Shown here: one piece after another, positions 22,810 to 34,786 of the stretch
Position numbering within the stretch: position 1 is the first letter of the stretch
Layout: the number at the start of each line of letters is the position of its first letter
Translations under genes and position numbers: made by a program
Notes under the pieces: model-generated
Told to the model about the DNA's origin: nothing
The model's input: only the letters and a program-made list of their open reading frames with translations
Database searches by the model: none
Assembly: GCA_021464525.1 (NCBI GenBank)
Contig: JADRCO010000317.1
Coordinates: 1-37,975 of the forward strand
Direction: 5' to 3'
DNA length: 37,975 nt
From: Rhizophagus sp. LPA8_4_AMF
Taxonomy: Eukaryota > Glomeromycota > Glomeromycetes > Glomerales > Glomeraceae

Positions 22810-23909
22810 ATTCTTTATAATGAAAAGGTGCGTGCAAATTACTCGAAATATTTTGTCACATCATGTGGGAATGCTTACTTGTATTTGAAATTCAAAAATA
22901 AATATAAAAAAAAATTAATGTATATCAAATATCCTTTGTGCATATATTATCGTTCATTTTATTATCGTGACAATAATTAAAGACACGTATTCAATTGTCC
23001 AATCTCTCAAGTAAAAAATTTTTTTAATTGAATTACTATAATATACAAGTCTATACTTTTATAATTTATATATTTCTTAAATAATATTATGCAATTTATT
23101 TTCTGAGAAAACTAGTTGTCTCCAATTGAATACCACAAAAAATTACCATTAAAATTATCATGATAGATCATGGTTTGTTAGAATTTATTGAATTAGATAA
23201 ATAACTAAAAAAGAAATAGCATAATAAAACTAAAATATTTTAAAATAACGATTTATCTTAGACTAAGGTTGAACTAGCCAAAGCACAGATATGCTTTCCG
23301 TCAGGATAAGATTTAAATTGTCTGTTTTCTAAAACTTAACACATCAGAAAAAAAAAAAAGAAACGGCAAAAGAAGAAAAAATTTTATGACACAATTGACA
23401 ATTAGTAGTAGACAGTTACTTTCTTATAAATGAAACCTCAAACAAATACTGGTAACCAAAAGTTGTCTATTAGATATATAAACAACCATACTATGCGAAT
23501 TTGAAAATATGTTGAATTTTCTTTTCTTATATTAAAGTATTCAACTGGTAAATTTATTTCATTTTCATTATCATTTCACAGAAAGAACCACAGTCTACAA
23601 AAACTATATAAAATAATTCCTACAAGTAGAGAATAAAAAAAACTAATGAAAAGCGGCTTTTCAAAAGCCGCCCTAAGACAACATCCTTCTGGTGGGAATG
23701 GAAAGTAAAATAATAAAAAAGAAATATCTATACTACATATGCAGATGTCACCAGAACAACGAACAAAATAAATGATTATAAATAAAATCTAATCTATAAA
23801 GCCGCTTGTATTTTTCTTTTATCAAACGACGCTGTACGTAAATACTGTCAAGTATAGAATGGTATATTCAAAAAGGTCCGGTATTGTTTTTGTTCATGAT
23901 TTTCAAATC
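22810..23909. other. Intergenic sequence between F-box gene and decayed minus-strand gene
   Basis: AT-rich, without frames. It contains a perfect hairpin at 23653-23671 and a weak one near 23281-23298 (AAAGCA...TGCTTT). Since the flanking genes point towards each other, it should contain both 3' ends. Confidence 0.5.
23653..23671. repeat. Perfect hairpin GCGGCTTTT-C-AAAAGCCGC
   Basis: A 9-bp stem with a 1-base centre, so the stem would open slightly when folded. It is strikingly G+C-rich for its surroundings. AAGCCGC recurs alone near 23800. It could be a 3'-end structure of the decayed minus-strand gene or a transposon footprint. Confidence 0.5.
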
Positions 23910-25134
23910 TTAATTTTCGTGATTTGGGGGAACCGTTTCCGAGCGCAAAGATATGATGGGACCAGAAATTGTCATCAGGAGGAAAGGCTCGTCGTAAGAA
24001 TAATTGGGTTGTGCTGAAATGATAAATATTGTACCTTTAGAAGTTTTAGTTGTAACATCTTGGCGATCTCTAAAATTAGGTATATTTTGAAAAGAATAAA
24101 CTTTAAAGCATTTTCGGACTTCAGGATCAAAAAGGTTAATATTATGACAATCTCTATAGTAGTATTGTGGACTCCAGTTTTTTCTTAAATCGGCGGTTAC
24201 GGTGTTGTGAGCACGATTTTCTTCTGATTTTTCACGGTTGCCTGTTAAATACTGTATCTCGTATTTTTCGAGAACGTGTTGAATTCTTTTAATGGGGATT
24301 GCTACGGTCAGTCTTTGAAAAGAAACGATTTAGTTCATAGGAAGGTTCTTCTTGTTTTAAAACAAGGCGCGTTAAACGATTCCATCGTTCTTGTTGTTGT
24401 TTAGATCTAACTACGTCGAAACGTAGCGTGGAATATTCCTTATAGTATAATCGACGATATTCGGTCGGGATTTTCATATGTTTGTCAAGATGCTCTTGTA
24501 TTTAATTAAAGGCCGGAGGATTGATCTTGATAGTGTAATTACTAATTAATACCGTATCGATTGTCGTGAATTTCTTTCCTTTTTTTGCCTGTAGTTGGCG
24601 TGTTTTGTGAGATAACCTTAAATCATGTTTATTGCAACGCCATCGGTCATTTGACATTACATAATCTATGGGTAGATCACACGGATCGCTCATAAAGCAT
24701 TTGAGATTTTCATAAGAAAATCTAATAAAAGTTTTGGCTTTTTTGTTATTATCTTTTGGCGAATTAATTCTATTTCTGAGGGCGTACAATTTTTCTTCAG
24801 AAGTTGGCGTTAAACAACAAAAGTATTTAGGGAAAAAACGTAAGTGATGTAAATCCCTAAAAGGAAATTGAGGTTTGGTTTTTTGAAAGTATGAGGGTGA
24901 TCATTGCGTAATTCTATGTGGTCTGTAAAATGATTGGTGTTTAAGAGTGGTGGTATCTTGCTTTTTTAGTATTGTATAGTGTTCCACTGCCCGTGTGTCA
25001 CACTTTACGTATGGTCGCAGTCGGTGTATAGAGGAAAAGTTTTGCAGGGTTTGTAAAGTCATAATAGGTAATAAATAAACGTCCGACGAAGAATTTACTT
25101 CAAAATTCAAAAATTTCGGGAGTTTTTTCCACAA
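23910..25134 (-). pseudogene. Decayed gene of unknown family, about 408 codons
   Basis: One minus-strand frame spans 25134 to 24289, broken by TGA at 24901-24903 and TAA at 24502-24504 only. The frame then shifts by one near 24300 and runs to a TAA at 23910-23912. Pieces include KKLPKFLNFEVNSSSDVYLL, PFRDLHHLRFFPKYFC, NDRWRCNKHDLRLSHKTRQL, YYKEYSTLRFDVVRSKQQQE, VAIPIKRIQHVLEKYEIQYL, LRKNWSPQYYYRDCHN and YDEPFLLMTISGPIISLR. No GT..AG introns are needed. Composition is richer in G+C than nearby genes, and both stops could arise by C-to-T change (CGA to TGA, CAA to TAA). I recognise no domain. It may be a transposon-borne or lineage-specific gene. Confidence 0.6.
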
Positions 25135-25393
25135 TTTTGGCAGTTTATATCACGTGGTAAATATATATAACATGACTTATGATTATTCGATTTGGTACGT
25201 GATCTCAAAAAAAAAGACTACTACTATTATATCTAAACAAAATGATTAGATCATTTGGTGGTAAGTGCGTAATTACGTATATTTGGCGTATTAATTTGTG
25301 ATACAAAAAAAAACAATACAAATACGTCACATTTTTAACCCTTTTTAGATTCAAAATTTTCGTTTTTTATAAACTACCGTACCTATTAACAAA

Positions 25394-26985
25394 ATGAGCA
25401 ACCAGCAGTACGATGGACTGTCAAGCTTTTTAAAAGAATACACCAGAAAATATGGTCTCCCTATTGATAATATTGATAATGTTTATAAAGGCCGAAGAAC
25501 CTTAAGGAATAGAAAACATATAAACTACTATACTGGTGTTAATAACTTTACACCTCATGATCAAAGACAAAATGGAGAAAGTAGTTCCAGTGTTAATCAG
25601 TTTAGAAATAATAAAGCTCCTGGCAGTGTCCTCAGATATGAAACTTCTGGCAACAACTCTATTAGTCACGTAAAGAATGAAGTTCCTAGAAATGTCCTCA
25701 TTAGAAGTGGAACTTCTGGAAGGATTTCTATTAGTCCTGTAAAGTATGAAGCTCCTATCAGAAATGAAACTTCAAGCAACAATTCTACTAATCGTATAAG
25801 ATATGAAGCTCCTAGCAGACATGAAACTTCTAGCAACAATTCTATTAATCGTATAAAATACGAAGCTCCTATCAGAAATGAAACTCCCAACAACAATTCT
25901 ATTAATCTCAGAAATGAAACTTCCAACAACAATTCTATTAATCGTATAAAATATGAAGCTCCCAGCAGAAATGAAACTTCCAACAACAATTCTATTAATC
26001 GTATAAAATATGAAGCTCCTATCAGAATTGAAACTTCTAGCAACAATTCTACTAATCATATAAGATATGAAGCTCCTAGCAGACACGAAACTTCTAGCAA
26101 CAATTCTATTAATCGTATAAAATACGAAGCTCCTATCAGAAATGAAACTCCCAACAACAATTCTATTAATCTCAGAAATGAAACTTCCAACAACAATTCT
26201 ATTAATCGTATAAAATATGAAGCTCCCAGCAGAAATGAAACTTCCAACAACAATTCTATTAATCGTATAAAATATGAAGCTCCTATCAGAATTGAAACTT
26301 CTAGCAACAATTCTACTAATCATATAAGATATGAAGCTCCTAGCAGACACGAAACTTCTAGCAACAATTCTACTAATCATATAAGATATGAAGCTCCTAG
26401 CAGACACGAAACTTCTAGCAACAATTCTATTAATCACATAAAATATGAAGCTCCTATCAATATCCTCAGAAATGAAACTTCTCGCGACATTTCTATTAGT
26501 CATACAAAATATGAAGCTCCCAGCAGTGTCCCTACAAAATATGGAACTCCTGGCAGTGCTTATGGCATTTCAATAAATTATGGAACCTCTCACGAAACTC
26601 TTGCAAGTAGTTCAAAAAATTGTGAAACTCTCGCAAGTAATTCTAAAAATTATGTAACTCTTACAAGTAGTACTAGGATTTGTGTAACTCTTGCAAGTAA
26701 TTCTAGAAATTGTAAAACTCGTGCAAGTAGTTCCAAAAATTGTTTAGTTCATGTAAATTATTCTAGTAATTACGAAACTTCTGCAAGTAATTCTAGAAAT
26801 TGTTTGGAACAAGTAGCTCTAGTAACTATGAAACTCTTACAAATAATTCTAGTAACTATGATAATTATGAACCTCCTGTCAGTTTTGGGAATCATAGAAC
26901 TTTAACCGGTGCTAAAAAAATCGCAAATCTTCTTATAATGGTCAACAAAAACAAGGGACGAAATAGAGGCAATGTTAACATATGA
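25394..26985 (+). CDS. Low-complexity tandem-repeat protein, late frameshift
   Basis: The annotated frame is 25394-26905 (503 aa). Residues 1-75 are non-repetitive (SSFLKEYTRKYGLPIDNIDN). A central block of 19-residue repeats, consensus RNETSNNNSINRIKYEAPS, fills about residues 123-377. A third part repeats about 10 residues (ETLASNSKNC). After about 26803 the frame turns into unlike hydrophobic sequence, whereas the +1 frame continues the repeat (GTSSSSNYETLTNNSSNYDN) and ends with a basic tail (AKKIANLLIMVNKNKGRNRG) at 26985. One base has therefore probably been lost near 26803. There is no signal peptide or membrane segment at the N-terminus, and the protein should be largely disordered. 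Function unknown; no family recognised. Frames on the opposite strand across the repeat are shadows, because 57 is a multiple of three. Confidence 0.62.
25760..26525 (+). repeat. 57-bp minisatellite with 264-bp higher-order unit
   Basis: Units of 57 bp (19 codons) run head to tail, with one class shortened to 36 bp. Four full units plus the short one form a 264-bp block that is present twice, 25817-26080 and 26081-26344, almost without differences. Two more 57-bp units follow at 26345 and 26402. All length changes are multiples of three, so the frame is kept through the array. Confidence 0.92.
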
Positions 26986-27840
26986 TGATCATTTTATTGC
27001 TATGAACCACTAAGCTTTTTTGAAAATATAACCGATCAATTTGTTAATTTTGATGATCTATTGTAATTGTATGAGAGAAAATTTATAATAATAATAAAAT
27101 CAAGCAAATTTAATTTACTGTATGCAAAATTTTTAAAGTTTCAAGAAACGATCCATAAAACAAATAATTATCTTATTAGTGCGTATTTTCATATATAATA
27201 ATACGATGTATTGTTTATTATAGAAAAAAAATTATTTTACTTGTTTTTTGTTTATGAAATATATTCCCTGGCTGATTTTTTTATAATGGTCATGATTCAT
27301 GAACAAATATTTATGAAATCAGGTTTGACTTTATGGTTTTATGTTTGATGTGCTTCACAAAGTTGAAATTCATGCAATGTAATTGACATCGAACTTGAAA
27401 ATTATGGCCCGCCGTTATCTTACCTTATATTTGAAAATACAGATGAACTTAAATGTGCAGAAAAGAGGCAGCGATCAAATCTGGCTATGATCAAGCTTAT
27501 GGTATTTTACGACAGGAAAAAGTTTTTAAAATATTTTTATTTTACGAGTTATTTAAAAAGTCACTTTATTCGCTTTATATACATTATGCTTACTTTTTTT
27601 GCAATTTTATAATTAATAATGAAAAAAAATTATCATTTAATCGTAGGATTTCGCAGATGTGAGAACTTTGTTATATAGTAATATGTACTGTTATTTATTG
27701 AATAATTGTAAATTTTTTAATAAATTAATAAAGGCGTGTAACAAAGAGTTTACAATTGTGAAAAAATTTTGAATCGTCAAGATGTGTTGATGTTAACAAC
27801 AACGGTGTAAATACTGAGATAACACGTTATGTATGAATTA

Positions 27841-27899
27841 AATGAAACTAAGTATTATCTCATTATTTTAAAATTCTAAATTTAATCCTAAAAATAAAG
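27841..27899. repeat. Dispersed repeat of about 60 bp, copy 1
   Basis: ATGAAACTAA, TATCTCATTATTTTAAAAT and TTTAATCCTAAAAATAAAG match 30139-30200 in the same order, with a few differences. It is probably part of a larger interspersed repeat. Confidence 0.6.
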
Positions 27900-28720
27900 A
27901 CTTCAAAAGTATCGAATAAGAAGGAATGAAAATGATTAGCAAAATAGGCTATAATAAAAAAAAAATTTCTTATATTAATTTCTTTTATTTCATCAATAAT
28001 TACTTTTTATAATAAGCGCATACAGTATATTTAATTTCGTGAAATGGAAAGAATAAGCAGTACAGTAGTTCGATGGTTTTTTGCCAGACCGTCTAAAGTC
28101 GATCTTCTCTTCAAGTCTTTAATTTAATATTTATAGACATTATAGTATTTTAAATATACTTATTATTTATACAAAAAGTTATAATAATATTTGATAAAAT
28201 TTATTAGCTTATTAATAAGAAATCGAAAAATTAGTACTCTGTCACATGATCATTAATAATTCAGCAGTACAAGTTACACAATAGTTTAGCGATATTTTTA
28301 TTTAAGAGTACAAGTAAGATTTAAATTTTATTGGTAAGCAGGTATTACATAAATTTTACTCCACAAAAATTTGTTATAAAAAATACGAAAAATATTTATT
28401 TATACACAAATAAAAATAAAATAAATAAAAGATAATTTGATACTATATATACAATATATAAAAAAAATAAAAAATAAATACATTCATAAATACATTATGT
28501 TATATGGTAGTATATGAATGATAAAATGTTCATTTATCATGAATTTGATTAACATTCGTAAAGTTAACACCAAGACCGGGGCTAGGATAAAATAGCTAAT
28601 TTAATACAATTCGAAGTCGTAATCATAAATTTCATATATTATATATGTAATTTGTCGGTTTACATTATAGAACATTGGTTGGTAGGATTAGCAAGTTTCT
28701 CGGTTACTTCAGAAGTAATA

Positions 28721-28822
28721 ATGACAACTGGTATGGTAATAACGTTGACGTTATTTGGATTCATTTTTAGATTTTTAATTAGCGTTTTGGTTTTTGTGTT
28801 TGAAAAATTCTTTTTTTTTTAA
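28721..28822 (+). CDS. Hydrophobic ORF of 33 aa, possibly a terminal exon
   Basis: MTTGMVITLTLFGFIFRFLI continues hydrophobic to EKFFFF. Upstream the frame stays open to an AG at 28669-28670 (TTACATTATAG), adding about 16 residues (HWLVGLASFSVTSEVI). This would fit a last exon coding a membrane helix, but no donor or partner exon is visible, so it may be chance in T-rich DNA. Confidence 0.2.
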   Translation: MTTGMVITLTLFGFIFRFLISVLVFVFEKFFFF

Positions 28823-30138
28823 AAAAAAAAAAAAATTGGTTTAAGTTTCTTATTATTAATAGTATATTAATTTCGCTCTTTTGAAACAAATTGTTTTGTT
28901 GAAAGAAGGAATCAAGGATTAATCAAAGCATATTTATAAAAAATCGAAACAATAAAGAATTTATAATCATATTATTAATAAAATAATAACTTTTTATAAT
29001 CATAATGACTTATCTTTTCCCCTAATGTTGTGAAATTTTAAATTCTTTCTGATAAGACATCTAATTTCTGTAATTGACTTTTTTATCTTATCTTTAGACA
29101 TAAGTATAGTTTGAAAATATGTAAAAATTAGTAAAAATTGTCAGGTGAGAAATCAATTATTTAAAATAGTATAGTTTAAAAAGATAATATACATATTTGG
29201 ATACTGTAATTGTATTACGTGATGACTGATGACTATTGTATTGCGTAATGACTTTTGTAACGTAACGTAACACCGCTATATTTGGAGAATATTCAAAGAT
29301 CGGGAATTCAGATGATCATCACTTAGTACATCATTTAAAGAATATTTTATTTTTTTAACTAAAAATACTAATAAATTTGTTATCATTGACGAGCTTCATA
29401 TGGTATTGACAATCTTGTATTTATTTTATTTTATAAATCAAACAATATTAAAGCTAAAAAGAAAAAATTAACATTATCATTTAATTTTATCGCTCTCTAC
29501 CCAACTTGATATTAACAATCATGACGGAATTCAATTATTTTTAGTAATATAATGTTAAAAAAAAAAAAAATTGTTAATATTAAGATGTTGATAATAAAAT
29601 TACGTTGATCAAAATTAAACATATTAAAATAAGAGTAAATTTTTACTTAATTTGGCATCATTTATATAATATCGATAATCATGTGGTATATAACCAATCA
29701 AAATGCATAATCTTAGAATTGTGGTAACGCTAGGGTAGTTATACATAGAATCGATTTTAATAAGAATTTCGAAATTTTGTAAAATCAAATAAATAAATCA
29801 AATAATGAATCAAAATTTTAGTGTTGTATAATTTTAAATAATAATTGCTCATAATAAATATGGCAAAAAAAAATATAGATTTTTATATAAAAATTATGTT
29901 AACAAATTATTAAATTTTTTCGTGAAAAAGAGAAAAGACAAATAAACTATTAAAAACTATTAAGCCATTAGATAAACTTTTATTTTGTGTAGTTTACGAA
30001 TAGTTAATTAATTAAATTAATTTATCATGATCATGTAAGGCTACCAATATTAGGCACTTCGTTATTCAATATTAAGGAATGATTGTTGCGATTGTTGCTA
30101 TGTGCCATTGCGTAGCACTCATTATACCAAATGAATCA

Positions 30139-30200
30139 GATGAAACTAATTAATATCTCATTATTTTAAAATCTTTAAATTCAATCCTAAAAATATAAAG
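30139..30200. repeat. Dispersed repeat of about 60 bp, copy 2
   Basis: Second copy of the repeat at 27841, in the same orientation. About 2.3 kb separates the two. Confidence 0.6.
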
Positions 30201-30218
30201 CTTCCCTAGTTGAAATTT

Positions 30219-30394
30219 TATCCGTTATTTCTGTAAAAACTTCGTAAAAATGAGCCTTTCACGGATCCTTTCACGGAAATGAAAATAATTCGATAAATTC
30301 CGTGATATAAGATTATTAATTCCGGAAATATGAGCCTTTTACGGAAAAAAGATGGAATTTAAAAAACGGATCGATTTTTTTACAGGGCTTTAAA
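30219..30394. repeat. Possible short element with ATGAGCCTTT(T/C)ACGGA words
   Basis: ATGAGCCTTTCACGGATCC and ATGAGCCTTTTACGGAAA are direct repeats. TTCCGTGAT, TTTCACGGAAAT and TTCCGGAA give inverted matches between the halves. The architecture resembles the other word-array elements here; ends and target duplication are not defined. Confidence 0.35.
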
Positions 30395-30421
30395 AAGTAT
30401 TTTAATATACTACAAATTCCA

Positions 30422-32196
30422 TCATGAAGGATGAACAACTCCATAACCTCGTTGTTGCAATAATTCTTTAATAAGCTTAAATGCTCCTTTTGATAATCGA
30501 TATACTAATTGACTTTTCTTCTCCAATATCACTCAAATCTCCAAAAAATAATATTCCTTGTACCATTGTAGTATTGGATTATTATATCTTTTGTTTATTA
30601 TAGCAATTAATTCAGCATTATATATATCATGTTGCTGACAAGTGTATCTTCTGAAGAATAACACCTAAATACTTCTTATTGTCAGGAGTACCATCATTTC
30701 TCACCATATTTCAAATTTTGGTTGCTAATGACTCAGGCCCTTTCATGTAATTTCTCCAAGCCTGTTGGATAACTGTTGCAAATAATTCTTAAAGTGATAG
30801 TTATATTGTCTCGCAATCCATGATCGCAACATTGTTATTGTTGATCCCTCACAAAACTCCAATATTTATAATCAGTTTTCTTAAAATTAAGATCCTGAAT
30901 TTGTATCAATGTATCGTTAGTCATTACATTCTAGGTTCCAATGTTCTTACATCAGTCTTTAGATTCAATCAACTCAATCTGTGCCATCATGATGGTATGT
31001 TTTGGTTGGCTTCACCTTATTAACTTGAAATGGTTAGCAACGAAAGAAGATCATATTATTTTTGTGGATTTTACGACAACAATATTCATGATATGATTTA
31101 TTAAAGTTGCCTTCACCAAATCCTGCAAACAAGCAGAAATGATGGTATATGCCATATTTTTCTCATGATAGTTAATATTGAAGAATACTTTTAACTCATA
31201 ATATCCACTGCATAGGAGACTTCCCTTAATCATTAATGATAGTTTGTCATAAACTTTTTCATTATCAAGGAATTTCTCAGTATCACTAATAATATTGATA
31301 GGCTTAGGTAGTTGCCATTGTTTTTTGTCATTAATCATATTGACATTAATAGCACTTTCCAAGTAGCAGCTGACATATTTAGCAAGTAATAAGCAATATA
31401 GCAATTTATAGCGTGTTTATAGCAATTTATTAATTATAGCGATTCTTTATCAAGTTATACTTATATATTATCAGTTTGATGGGACCATTTCATGCAATTT
31501 TATAATAAACTCCCATTATTATCCAGTAATTTTATTATTATGCTAATACATAGTAATATTAGATAACTGACCAAAATAACAATTATGTAAAATCTGCATG
31601 AGCTTATGATATATGATTCATTATTTTCTTATACATTTTACTTTCTGCATACAGATACAATGAGTGAACAAAATGTCACTTGTGTTATAAAGCAAGAAGT
31701 AAGCATTTTTTATTATTATATTACATGATCTATGTGACCATGTGATATTTTATGCACTTTTGTCAAGGAAATATTATTCATCATCCACGCTACCATAATT
31801 GATGAATATATTATTAATGGTATCAGTGCTTTGGATGGAGTTATAGGTCTTGAAACTGCAATGGTGTTGTGGGTCTTGTAAGATTTATTGAGTTGTAGAT
31901 CTTAGAACCTTCAAAACTTTTGATGATGCTGTAGTTCTCAAAGCCTTTGATGGAGTTGCGGGTCTTGTAGGTCTTGAAGGTGAATTCTTAGACAATTCCA
32001 CAGCTGATGTTACCGATAAAAACTGGTCTATCAGGCTTACAAGTTCTACTTGATTCGCTTGATTTACTTGGCTTAATTACATTTATGTTATAAAGTTGCT
32101 CAAACATAGATGCTCTTCCAAAATTTGGAAGAAAATTCTTTGTAATATTCTCCTATAAGGCTCTTCTTACATCCATTACACAAATATCCTTAAAAA
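30422..32196 (-). pseudogene. Decayed multi-exon gene of unknown family, minus strand
   Basis: From the 5' side: after an AG near 32197 the frame reads DICVMDVRRAL, TAG, ENITKNFLPNFGRASMFEQL and NINVIKPSKSSESSRT. It then shifts frame into a Pro/Ser/Thr-rich part with repeated TPSKAL words (31800-32000). Further on, 31404-31051 is open for 117 codons (KYVSCYLESAINVN, YYELKVFFNINYHEKNMAYT). Downstream pieces include HHDGTD, SWIARQYNYHFKNYLQQL, YNAELIAIINKRYNNPILQW and a last segment SKGAFKLIKELLQQRGYGVV ending in TGA at 30422-30424. Many frame changes separate them. The pieces are clearly protein-like but I recognise no family; a transposon-encoded or lineage-specific protein is possible. Confidence 0.5.
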
Positions 32197-32334
32197 ATTA
32201 GAAATAAGTCAGTATAAGAGAATATAATATAACATCATAGATTCGTTAATATTTTTTGCTCTCTGATAAATCCAAAAAGATTAACTTAAAAATAGCCTTC
32301 CAAATATAATGAGAACATACCGTCTAGTTGCGGG

Positions 32335-34473
32335 ATGGATCCATCACCTGCAAGACGGACTATTGGGCAGGTAGAGGCGTTTATGCATTATACTAAGATT
32401 CAAAGTGACAATAACAGTATGATATTAAGAAAAATAGCAACATTTTGGCATAATATATGCAGGTGATTTTATAGTCATAAGCCACGTGTTTTGGTGGTTT
32501 TGATGGTTACTAATAAAATGGGTAAATGAATCAGAAAAATTACATACAAAAAAAGGAAAGGTTATTATTATGACATATATTATAATATTTTTCATGTCCT
32601 ATGGTTACTCTAATTTGCAAAGTAGAAAAGTAGATGAGAATGGTCATGAATTGAGTTGTCTCAAAATCTCTGGAGGGAATTATTTGCGAGTTCTTTTTTA
32701 AAACACCATGGTACAAATGGTTTCTTATTGAGTATCTCCAATTTAAGAAGGCAAAAATCCTGGATGATCTCTTGAAGACAGTCATACATTATGAATACAA
32801 AAAAGCTATGCAATACATTTTGGAGACAAAAGCACCAGAAAATCTTTCCCTTGCTGTTATGAAGCAGCTGATACAAAAGATACAGGTGCGTTATATTATT
32901 TCTGTATATGAATGAGAAGGTACTTATCGAACTTTGTTCAGGAAGGTGAAGAAGGTAAAAAGTTCTGGAAATTAATAACTGTAGAAATGAAATATATTAA
33001 ACAGATAAAAGTTTTCAGAGGTAATGTTGAGTTTGAAAGTGTAAGTATTATATTGCGTTCAATGACATGTAATTTTTATCTATTAACTACTATTAAATTG
33101 AATACATTTTTTCTTCCAGAATGTCCTCAAGATTCGTGACAGAAGATTCAGTAATGAAATTGATGCTGCTACTAAACAAGATAAAAAGAGAAAAGATCTT
33201 GATAAAGATACCAGCATGCCCACTTGTACAAGAATAAAAATGAATAAAGAAGGTGAAGCTCAAGGTGAAGAGGAAGAAGAATATGTGATTGCTAACAAGG
33301 AAGAGATTGCATTTGGGCTGGCAACAATCAAAAAAGAAGAAAAATAGAATCGCTTTTAACACCTCATAAGCCGATTCTCATGCAACAAATGTTTGATGTG
33401 CTATCTATAAAAGTTATACCTGGGTTGAAGTCCCTCAAAAGTATTGTTGCTATGAGGTATTCAGAGATAGCAAATGAAATTGAAAATCATGAGCAAGAAC
33501 AGAAAAAGCTATCTACCTTGGGAGTATCTCTTACGAAGTAGTTACGAGTAGTTCCATCATCATTCAGTCCAGTGAAGCTACTTGAGTGTTTTATGAAACC
33601 ATTGCTAGACGAACATGTCACAGATTGAGAAAAGAAACTGCACAATATATTTGAAATGACATTGGGGGAATTTTACACTATGATTAAATACAATTAAGAA
33701 TAGTCTCCTAGACACAATTCTGAGAGAAAATTTCTTGTTGAAAGGGTGGTGACACCATTCAAACTTGTTGAATATGTATTTGGCAACGTCATAACATATT
33801 GGATTGAAAAGGAGTATTTGTCAACCAAGGCCATGGAATTTATTGATGATCCAACTGGTGAACTGACTTCAAAGAAGGTTTATGCACTAGCTACAAACCT
33901 CATGTATAATACAGACATGATGAACTTGGAATCATTGGGAGGTCCACTCCAATAAGATCATAAATATATTTCAGAGATTCAGATAAGATATCAAATACTG
34001 GTGTAAATATTCTCATTATGTGCCTCTGAAAATACCTTTACACTAGTATTTATACTGCAAAGAAGTTAAAATCATACAGTATACAAATTATTGGCATGTA
34101 ATTTTTTCTACAACTCATGTTGATATTAATATGATAATAATCTTTGCCCTTTTACAGAAGACAGAATCATGCTGATAGAAGTATCACTATACAAATCACA
34201 GGTTTGCAAAGAAGTTGAGGTTAGAAGTACTAGTGTCTTCCCATTTGCATTTTCTCTATAAAAGAGTATATGCATGTTTTTGAGCTTGTGTTATATTATG
34301 TGGTATGTACATTTTATTTGTATGATTTCAATATTATTAAATTAATTAACTATATGAAATTTTAGAATGGATTTCTCAGCCATCAAGTGGTCATTCAAGA
34401 GCTGTCTATGGAAACTAATGGAATAAAGGAGGTAAACTTGAAAACCTTGAAAGATTGGTGGATTAAGAGATAG
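32335..34473 (+). pseudogene. Decayed multi-exon gene of unknown family, plus strand
   Basis: First likely exon: ATG at 32335 (MDPSPARRTIGQVEAFMHYT). Next coding-like piece about 32680-32886 (KTPWYKWFLIEYLQFKKAKI, ending before a GTGCGT donor). Then 32912-33040 joins 33120-33347 in frame through a 79-bp GT..AG intron (FESNVLKIRDRRFSNE), a lysine- and glutamate-rich segment. One base is missing near 33340. The next frame (SLKSIVAMRYSEIANEIENH) holds in-frame TAG at 33539 and TGA near 33627, then a segment at 33746-33955 (LEYVFGNVITYWIEKEYLST). The last exon, 34366-34473 after TTTTAG, ends LKTLKDWWIKR. The gene diverges from the preceding relic with about 140 bp between. No known domain recognised. 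Confidence 0.52.
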
Positions 34474-34786
34474 TCATCTGCTATATATTTATTTTTGTTT
34501 AAACATCTAAATTATTAATAAAAACCTTTGAAGACATAGAAAATTGGTATTTGCATCTCATGATTTTATATTTTATATAAATGTTAATTTTTCATTTAAG
34601 ATTAATATACAACATCTGCTGTTGAAAACATCTATTTTATCATAAAGCTTTTCTCTGTTACTTTTCAAAACTGGATATAAATATTTTTTTAATATTCTGA
34701 TGCACATATGTAAAAAATTAAGCGCGATATGTGCGGACTTTATTAATTTTTCAGAGAAGTGAAGAAGAAAATGAAAAATATGATGA
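34474..34786. other. Short AT-rich spacer
   Basis: No feature other than the left target duplication TATGATGA at 34779-34786 of the next element. Confidence 0.6.

Larger units (their letters stand above)
26986..30421. other. 3.4-kb AT-rich region without supported genes
   Basis: Contents: a short frame near 27453 (MCRKEAAIKSGYDQAYGI, not supported further), two copies of a dispersed repeat of about 60 bp (27841, 30139), a hydrophobic ORF at 28721, a T-run/A-run fold-back at 28811-28835, and a possible element at 30219. Otherwise nothing is recognisable. Confidence 0.5.

Noticed and set aside
25666-26503. Long minus-strand frames across the repeat array (126, 243 and 84 codons)
   Set aside because: They follow automatically from a 57-bp unit without stops; their content is the antisense of the plus-strand repeat protein.
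31660-31705. Possible plus-strand first exon MSEQNVTCVIKQE followed by GTAAGC
   Set aside because: It lies inside the span of the minus-strand relic, and I could not join it in frame to any later exon.
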